Below are positions 56,642 to 64,000 of a DNA stretch of 64,000 bases, piece after piece; the first letter of the stretch is position 1; the number at the start of each line of letters is the position of its first letter. The notes beneath the pieces were generated by a model that was not told where the DNA came from, made no database searches, and worked only from the letters and a program-made list of their open reading frames with translations. Origin of the DNA: Pedobacter sp. Leaf170 (GTDB taxonomy: Bacteria; Bacteroidota; Bacteroidia; Sphingobacteriales; Sphingobacteriaceae); NCBI RefSeq assembly GCF_920984665.1, contig NZ_CAKLBP010000001.1, positions 958,858-1,022,857 of the forward strand, in the 5' to 3' direction. The position numbers and the translations under genes were made by a program.

Positions 56642-57223
56642 ATGATTCAAGTACTTTTCAATCATATTGAAGAAAAAGTTGCGCTTACCGACAATGATAA
56701 ACAACTAATTGAAGGTTTTTTTTCAGCCAGAAAATTACGAAGAAAACAATATTTATTGCAGGAGGGCGAAATTTGCAAGAACATGGTTTTTGTTGCTAAA
56801 GGCTTGCTCAGAACATATAATATTGATGAAAAAGGTATTGAGCACATGAACATATTTGGATGGGAAGGCTGGTGGTTATCAGATTTTAATAGTTTCTTGA
56901 ATGGCGAACCCTCTGTTTTTAATATTGATGCCATTGAGCATTCTGAACTACTAACGCTTTCAAAAAGGGACTATGAAGCCTTAACTTTAACCGTACCTAT
57001 TATGGATCGCTATTTTCGAATCCTTTACCAGAATAGCTTGGTAACGAAAGAACGTAGGTTAATGAGCAACATTACGCAAAGCGCCGAAGAACGCTATCTC
57101 GAATTATCAGCTTCTAATCCACAGATTATAGAACGCATACCACAAAATCTAATAGCTTCTTATTTAGGAATCGCTCCTGAAACATTGAGTAGGATTAAAA
57201 AGAATTTACTTTCTAGAAGATAA
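56642..57223 (+). CDS. Crp/Fnr-family transcriptional regulator
   Basis: This 193-residue protein has the cyclic-nucleotide-binding-like domain (about 20-120; LRRKQYLLQEGEICKNMVFV, AKGLLRTYNIDEKGIEHMNI). The C-terminal HTH shows IPQNLIASYLGIAPETLSRI (about 165-188). No evident cAMP site. It is related to the regulator at 17573. It is divergent from the PRISE-like reductase gene. A terminator follows. Confidence 0.9.
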   Translation: MIQVLFNHIEEKVALTDNDKQLIEGFFSARKLRRKQYLLQEGEICKNMVFVAKGLLRTYNIDEKGIEHMNIFGWEGWWLSDFNSFLNGEPSVFNIDAIEHSELLTLSKRDYEALTLTVPIMDRYFRILYQNSLVTKERRLMSNITQSAEERYLELSASNPQIIERIPQNLIASYLGIAPETLSRIKKNLLSRR

Positions 57224-57278
57224 TAAACGTTACGATTGGATTAGCATAGTGGTTCCTAATAAAAATTATCCAAAAAAA

Positions 57279-57312
57279 AAGAGCTAAACCTTTTAGTTTA
57301 ACTCTTTTAGTG
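57279..57312 (+). terminator. probable terminator after the Crp-type gene
   Basis: AGAGCTAAAC and GTTTAACTCT pair imperfectly around CTTTTA and are followed by TTTTAG, about 60 bp past the stop. Confidence 0.6.
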
Positions 57313-57801
57313 CTCCCCTTTTGAACTGAACTCAAAAAAATTCATAGAAGATTTGAAGAAAATTACTCGGCTAAGTGAGCTGTTTTCACAGGAACCTCTT
57401 CCCAAAGACTTTACGCTTAAATAAAAACGGACATGGAAGAAGAAAAAAGATTAAAAAATCTGTAAGTACACACATCAAAAACATAAATTTTTGTTTCTTA
57501 TAAATTAAAAGCACTCCTGCAGATCAAATTCATGATAAGCTTTCTGCTGGAATGTCTAGTTTGGAGCTGAACATGTGGCCGCTTTTGGGATCATCCCATC
57601 CGCACCATAGCCTGTTGTTTTAAATGAAATTTTCTTTAGATTAAAAATTTAAACCCTTTCAGTCCCCCTATGGCACTTTATCGTTTGTATTCTTAATCGT
57701 CTGATTATTTGGAAGTTAAAATTAAAACGTGGCACCATTCATGCAGCATTGATGACGGTGGTAATTTTTGCCGCCAATAATCCCACTTAAATATAAACAA
57801 A
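57313..57801. other. non-coding gap, nothing recognised
   Basis: Only very short frames. The last part should hold the promoter of the monooxygenase gene. I see no RNA gene or repeat. Confidence 0.5.
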
Positions 57802-58095
57802 ATGGAAAAATTAGCATTGCTGGCCCGCCTGGTGGCCAAACCCGGTAAAGAGCAACAAGTTGCCGACTTTATCAAAAGTGCCTTGCCATTGGCCGAAGCC
57901 GAGCCCGGAACCATCCGTTGGTATGCACTGCAGATCGGACCGTCTGATTTCGGAATATTCGATACTTTTGCCGATGAAGCTGGTCGCGACGCACATCTGG
58001 GCGGAGAAATCCCCAAGGCTTTGATGGCCCATGCAGATGAGCTGCTCGCTGCGCCGCCGGTAATCGAAAAGGTAACCTTATTAGCCGTTAAATAA
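57802..58095 (+). CDS. antibiotic-biosynthesis-type (ABM) monooxygenase, putative quinol monooxygenase
   Basis: This 97-residue protein has the ABM dimeric alpha-beta fold. It contains LALLARLVAKPGKEQQVADF, AEPGTIRWYALQIG and FGIFDTFADEAGRDAHLGGE. It is close to YgiN-like quinol monooxygenases. The codon use is richer in G and C at third positions than its neighbours, so recent acquisition is possible. It is a single gene. Confidence 0.88.
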   Translation: MEKLALLARLVAKPGKEQQVADFIKSALPLAEAEPGTIRWYALQIGPSDFGIFDTFADEAGRDAHLGGEIPKALMAHADELLAAPPVIEKVTLLAVK

Positions 58096-58607
58096 ATGTA
58101 AATAAAAGCCAGATCTCCTATGCATGATGGCGGGGGATCTGAGCTTAGTTGAATGCATATTTATATTTCCGCCCCGAACTGAAATAAAAAAAACCTTATA
58201 AAAAGCTTAATCAATGAATTATATTGCCTGAATATGTCTGTATTATTCCACAGGAATATATCAAAATTAGGCTAAATTCAACTTCTCCATTGTCTCCATC
58301 TATATTAGTAATTTTAGCTATTTTGATTAAATTTTTACTTGCTCTACCATTGTTGAAGTTGCTAGTTCGACTCCCTTTAACCCAACCCTTCCGGTAATTC
58401 GAACCCTTTTGAGAATTTCAATCCCACAAAAAAAATAAAAAACTATATATCAGCTGTTTAAACAAAAGAATATTTCAAAAGATCCAAAAAAACTAAAATT
58501 TTAGACTTTAAAAATCAAAAAATTTGAGGAAACCGTAAGAATCTGAATAATAGATATATAAACAAAAAAAAGGGCAATTTCTTTGTTGAAATTACCCCTT
58601 TCCATTG
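58096..58607. other. 512-bp AT-rich gap before tRNA-Arg
   Basis: No gene is seen. The words GTTCGACTCC and ATTCGAACCC at 58360-58405 resemble tRNA T-loops but cannot be built into a tRNA. An AGATCTCC...GGGGATCT inverted repeat follows the monooxygenase stop at about 58110. Confidence 0.5.
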
Positions 58608-58681
58608 TGCACTTGTAGGGATTCGAACCCCAAACCTTCTCATCCGTAGTGAGATGCTCTATCCAATTGAGCTACAAATGC
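58608..58681 (-). tRNA. tRNA-Arg (anticodon ACG)
   Basis: The minus strand folds into a full cloverleaf. The acceptor stem is GCATTTG / CAAGTGC with one G-U. The D-arm contains AGCTCAATTGGATAGAGC. The anticodon stem TCTCA / TGAGA has loop CTACGGA (anticodon ACG). The T-arm has TTCGAAT. CCA is not encoded (CAA follows the discriminator A). It lies between the monooxygenase and peroxiredoxin genes. Confidence 0.95.
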
Positions 58682-58778
58682 ATTTCCGTTTGTTAACGGA
58701 CTGCAAAGGTAAGATTTGATAATTAAATTCAAAATATTATTTGAAAAAAATATTCAAAAATCTTCGCTCTCGCTTTCT

Positions 58779-59243
58779 TTAAGCTTTTACAGCATCATCA
58801 ATTGCTTTAAAATCAGGCAAATCCTTTGCATCTTCTAAAACTTCAGCATATATAATTTTTCCTTCTTCATCTATAACAAAAGCTGCTCTTTTCGATACAC
58901 CCTTTAATCCGAATACAAATTCTGGATAAAGCGAACCATAAGCTTCAGATACTTCTTTATTAAAATCAGATAATAGCGGAAACTGATAGTTTTGAACTTC
59001 TTTAAACTTCGCCAAAGAGAAAGGAGAATCTACAGAAATACCTAAAACTTCTGCATTGATGCCTTCGTAAAAGCTAAAATTATCTCTCATTGTACAAAGT
59101 TGTTCTGTACAAGTTCCGGTAAAAGCCATCGGGAAAAAGTGAATAATCACCTTTTTGCCTTTAAATGCTTCTAAAGAAACTTCAGTTAAATCTGAACTGT
59201 ATAATTTAAAATCCGGGGCGTTATCGCCAATTTGTAGTGCCAT
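58779..59243 (-). CDS. peroxiredoxin (AhpE/BCP-like)
   Basis: From ATG 59243 this is a 154-residue protein. LQIGDNAPDFKLYSSDLTEV is at the start. The peroxidatic Cys is in FPMAFTGTCTEQLC, with a second Cys five residues later, the atypical 2-Cys layout. SVDSPFSLAKFKEVQNYQFP and RAAFVIDEEGKIIYAEVL complete the fold. It detoxifies peroxides. The longer open frame begins with an Asn-rich stretch arising from a TTATTG repeat and is not part of the protein. Confidence 0.93.
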   Translation of the reverse strand: MALQIGDNAPDFKLYSSDLTEVSLEAFKGKKVIIHFFPMAFTGTCTEQLCTMRDNFSFYEGINAEVLGISVDSPFSLAKFKEVQNYQFPLLSDFNKEVSEAYGSLYPEFVFGLKGVSKRAAFVIDEEGKIIYAEVLEDAKDLPDFKAIDDAVKA

Positions 59244-59369
59244 ATTATTATTGTTGTTATTGGTTAATTGGTTAATTTCATAGCAAAGTTTCAAAAGGAA
59301 AGAATTAGCCTATTTGTCCATTTTCAATATCCGTCTAGTCTTTATACTTAATACTAGCTACTTGATACT

Positions 59370-60301
<932 letters not shown>

Positions 60302-60363
60302 TATGTGGTTATATGCCCCTAAATTACCTATTAAAATCGTCTAAGAAAAATTTGTAATATATA

Positions 60364-61965
<1,602 letters not shown>

Positions 61966-62046
61966 TACGTTGTACGTAATAAGTTATACGTTTAAGTGCA
62001 AGTCGGCTGACTTAAAACTTAAAACGTAAAACGTAAAACTTTAAAA

Positions 62047-62292
62047 ATGAATTTAGAAATATTAACTCCGGATAAAAAAGTTTTCGAAGGCGAAGTAACA
62101 GCTGTTACCGTTCCCGGAACGTCAGGTTCTTTTCAGATTTTAAAAGACCATGCTGCTATCATTTCTACTTTAGAGGATGGAGAAGTTATTATAAAAGCAA
62201 ACCAAAATGACGAGCAACGTTTTTTTATTAAAGGTGGAGTTGTTGAAGCCTTAAATAATAAAATTGTTGTCTTAGCAGAAGGTATTGCTTAA
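62047..62292 (+). CDS. atpC: F1F0 ATP synthase subunit epsilon
   Basis: This 81-residue protein (MNLEILTPDKKVFEGEVTAV; FIKGGVVEALNNKIVVLAEG) is the N-terminal beta-sandwich form. It lacks the C-terminal helical hairpin of the E. coli subunit, as is common in Bacteroidota. It is 81 bp after atpD and is followed by a terminator. Confidence 0.95.
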   Translation: MNLEILTPDKKVFEGEVTAVTVPGTSGSFQILKDHAAIISTLEDGEVIIKANQNDEQRFFIKGGVVEALNNKIVVLAEGIA

Positions 62293-62329
62293 TCAATTTA
62301 TTATATAGTTCTAAATTTATCTTTGGAAC

Positions 62330-62372
62330 TTAAAAAAGCCTTTTTGATTAATTTCAGAAAGGCTTTTTTGTG
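62330..62372 (+). terminator. terminator of atpDC
   Basis: AAAAAAGCCTTT and AAAGGCTTTTTT pair around a loop of about 15 bases and end in a T-run, about 40 bp after the atpC stop. Confidence 0.9.
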
Positions 62373-62511
62373 TTAATATTACAAGTTTCATTTTAAACTC
62401 CTTTTTGGGTAAAAATTTACAATAAGCCCGAGTATATATTCCAGTCAAAAATTTGAATTGAGTATATTACCAGAATACCCAAATTATATTTTTTTTACAA
62501 TAAATTTTTAA

Positions 62512-63759
62512 ATGGAATTATATTACTCATTCTCAGTACTCATTGTTATCGCGTCATTCTTTGCTTATCTCAATTTACGTTATCTAAAATTACCCTCAAC
62601 CATTGGCATCATGATTATCGCGATGCTCGCCTCAGTTATATTGGTTATCACCGGAAGTCTATTTCCAAAAGCCTTTAATCATTTTTCTACATTACTTACT
62701 GATGTAGATTTTACCGAAGTATTAATGGGCGCCATGCTAAACTTTTTGCTGTTTGCCGGTGCCATCCATATTAATTTAAAAGATTTAAAAGAACAACGGG
62801 GACCTGTTATCATCTTCTCAACGGTTAGTGTTGTCATTTCTACATTTGCTGTAGGAGGAATATTATTTTTTCTCGGGCCGATATTAGGCATTCATATTCC
62901 ATTCATTTTCTGCTTACTTTTTGGCTCTTTGATATCCCCTACCGACCCAATTGCCGTGATGGGCGTTTTAAAAGAGGCAAAAGTTAAAAAATCATTAGAA
63001 ACAAAAGTAGCCGGAGAATCACTTTTTAACGATGGTGTTGCCGTTGTGGTATTTGCAGTTATTCTTCAACTTACACAAACCAGTGAAGTAGAAATTTCAT
63101 TTTTTAGTATATCCTGGTTATTGATTAAAGAAGCTTTCGGAGGATTTATCCTCGGTGCGCTTTTAGGCTTAGGTGCATCTAACGCTATGCGGAAAATCGA
63201 CGATTATAAAGTTTCAGTTTTAATAACACTTTCGGTAGTAATGGGCGGATACCTGATTGCACATTCCATGCACATATCAGGACCCTTAACCATGGTTGCA
63301 GCTGGTATTGTGATTGGAAATTATGGTAAGCGAACAGCAATGTCTGCCACTACAAAAGATTACCTGAATAAATTCTGGGAGCTTATTGACGAAATCCTCA
63401 ATGCAGTTTTGTTTCTTTTTATCGGTTTCGAATTATTGATTATTCAAAACATCACATCATATTGGATAATCGGAACTGCAAGTATCGTTATTGTTTTATT
63501 CTCGAGATTTTTATCCATATATATTCCGGTTTTACTCATTCCATTTAAAAATAAATTTAGTAACGGAACAATTAAAGTTTTGGTTTGGGGTGGTTTACGC
63601 GGAGGAGTTTCTATTGCTTTAGCCTTATCAATGGATGAGGGACCATATAAACCTACATTAATTGCGGCTACCTATTTTGTTGTTGTATTTTCTATTATCG
63701 TTCAAGGACTTACAGTTGGAAAAGTAGCATCAAGAGTTCTTTCGAAGGAAGAAGAATAG
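62512..63759 (+). CDS. Na+/H+ antiporter, CPA1 (NhaP) family
   Basis: This 415-residue protein has about 12 membrane helices. CPA1 motifs are FGSLISPTDPIAVMGVLKEA (about 138-157, with the ion-binding Asp of PTDP), VAGESLFNDGVAVVVFAVIL (ND motif), and LVWGGLRGGVSIALALSMDE. It exchanges cytoplasmic Na+ for protons at the inner membrane. It has no cytoplasmic C-terminal regulatory domain. A terminator follows. Confidence 0.92.
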   Translation: MELYYSFSVLIVIASFFAYLNLRYLKLPSTIGIMIIAMLASVILVITGSLFPKAFNHFSTLLTDVDFTEVLMGAMLNFLLFAGAIHINLKDLKEQRGPVIIFSTVSVVISTFAVGGILFFLGPILGIHIPFIFCLLFGSLISPTDPIAVMGVLKEAKVKKSLETKVAGESLFNDGVAVVVFAVILQLTQTSEVEISFFSISWLLIKEAFGGFILGALLGLGASNAMRKIDDYKVSVLITLSVVMGGYLIAHSMHISGPLTMVAAGIVIGNYGKRTAMSATTKDYLNKFWELIDEILNAVLFLFIGFELLIIQNITSYWIIGTASIVIVLFSRFLSIYIPVLLIPFKNKFSNGTIKVLVWGGLRGGVSIALALSMDEGPYKPTLIAATYFVVVFSIIVQGLTVGKVASRVLSKEEE

Positions 63760-63780
63760 TATCACATAAATTAATATACT

Positions 63781-63815
63781 AATGCCAATGCAAAATTCAT
63801 TGGCATTTTGTTTTT
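63781..63815 (+). terminator. terminator after the antiporter gene
   Basis: The stem AATGCCAATG / CATTGGCATT with a 7-base loop is followed by TTGTTTTT. Confidence 0.9.
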
Positions 63816-64000
63816 ATGGACATTTCTGTAAAGATTAGTTCTATAAAAAAACTACAAAAATTTTCACTTTTTGATTAAATACAGAAGTTTTAAGAAGAAA
63901 AATGGTGAATTTACAATGCAAGCATAACAAACATACCGTATACCGTTTTGATATTTGGTATGCGGTCATCAGCATATAATCACCAAAAGCTCCGGCAAAC

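Noticed and set aside
58335..58410. tRNA-like words (GTTCGACTCC, ATTCGAACCC, GCTCTACCATTG) near tRNA-Arg
   Set aside because: The T-loop and D-arm words are in the wrong order and orientation for one cloverleaf and no acceptor stem pairs, so no tRNA can be built.

Overview
The window looks like a chromosome segment from a member of the Bacteroidota, most likely the family Sphingobacteriaceae (Pedobacter-like). The evidence is the AT-rich sequence, Bacteroidota-type promoters (TTTG / TAnnTTTG), a sigma factor - FecR - TonB receptor trio with DUF4974 and STN domains, GH92 and GH97 glycosidases, DUF2490, DUF2911 and DUF6734 families, and an atpD-atpC pair without the rest of the ATP synthase operon. 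The genus call is inference from gene content.

Layout. Bases 1-1640 are decayed: a DUF6734 gene with two internal stops, and an IS3-family element broken by stops and a frameshift. Bases 1766-6225 hold an intact ECF sigma factor, anti-sigma factor and outer-membrane receptor. Bases 6310-16000 are an accessory stretch with long non-coding gaps. It holds a serine hydrolase, hydrolase and PfpI fragments, a DUF2490 protein, a GIN-domain protein, a SWIM zinc-finger protein, one full and one truncated COG1672-type ATPase, and several structured repeats. Bases 16181-30747 are mostly metabolic and regulatory: AraC-type and Crp-type regulators, DoxX, a gluconate operon (LacI-type regulator, FGGY kinase, GntP), a GAF histidine kinase, a TesA-like esterase divergent from an ABC export pair, a PQQ-type sugar dehydrogenase and an Hsp70-like protein. 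Bases 30979-51638 carry hydrolases, an orphan adenine methylase, DNA repair, Nudix, glycosidases GH92 and GH97, a Na+/solute symporter, a PIN toxin-antitoxin pair, PIG-L deacetylase and M1 peptidase, with REP-like palindromes between genes. Bases 52113-63759 are core-like: YtxH, YdcF, obgE, adk, a PRISE-like reductase, tRNA-Arg(ACG), peroxiredoxin, an RmlD-like reductase, atpDC and a Na+/H+ antiporter.

The most unusual signal is at the two ATPase loci (start codons at 10356 and 15344, both minus strand). Each has two long-spaced inverted repeats directly upstream. The repeat sequence is completely different at the two loci (TTATGGCGC versus AGCCAAAAC). The geometry is the same: repeat centres are exactly 54 bp apart, and the nearer repeat ends 40 or 37 bp before the ATG. 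At the intact locus a TATATTTG -7 box lies at the centre of the nearer repeat. The intact ATPase also has a winged-helix region and PD-(D/E)xK-like residues at its C-terminus. Together these suggest a family of self-regulating ATPase/nuclease-fold units, each with its own private operator. The function is unknown to me.

No CRISPR array, prophage, integrase or rRNA was seen.
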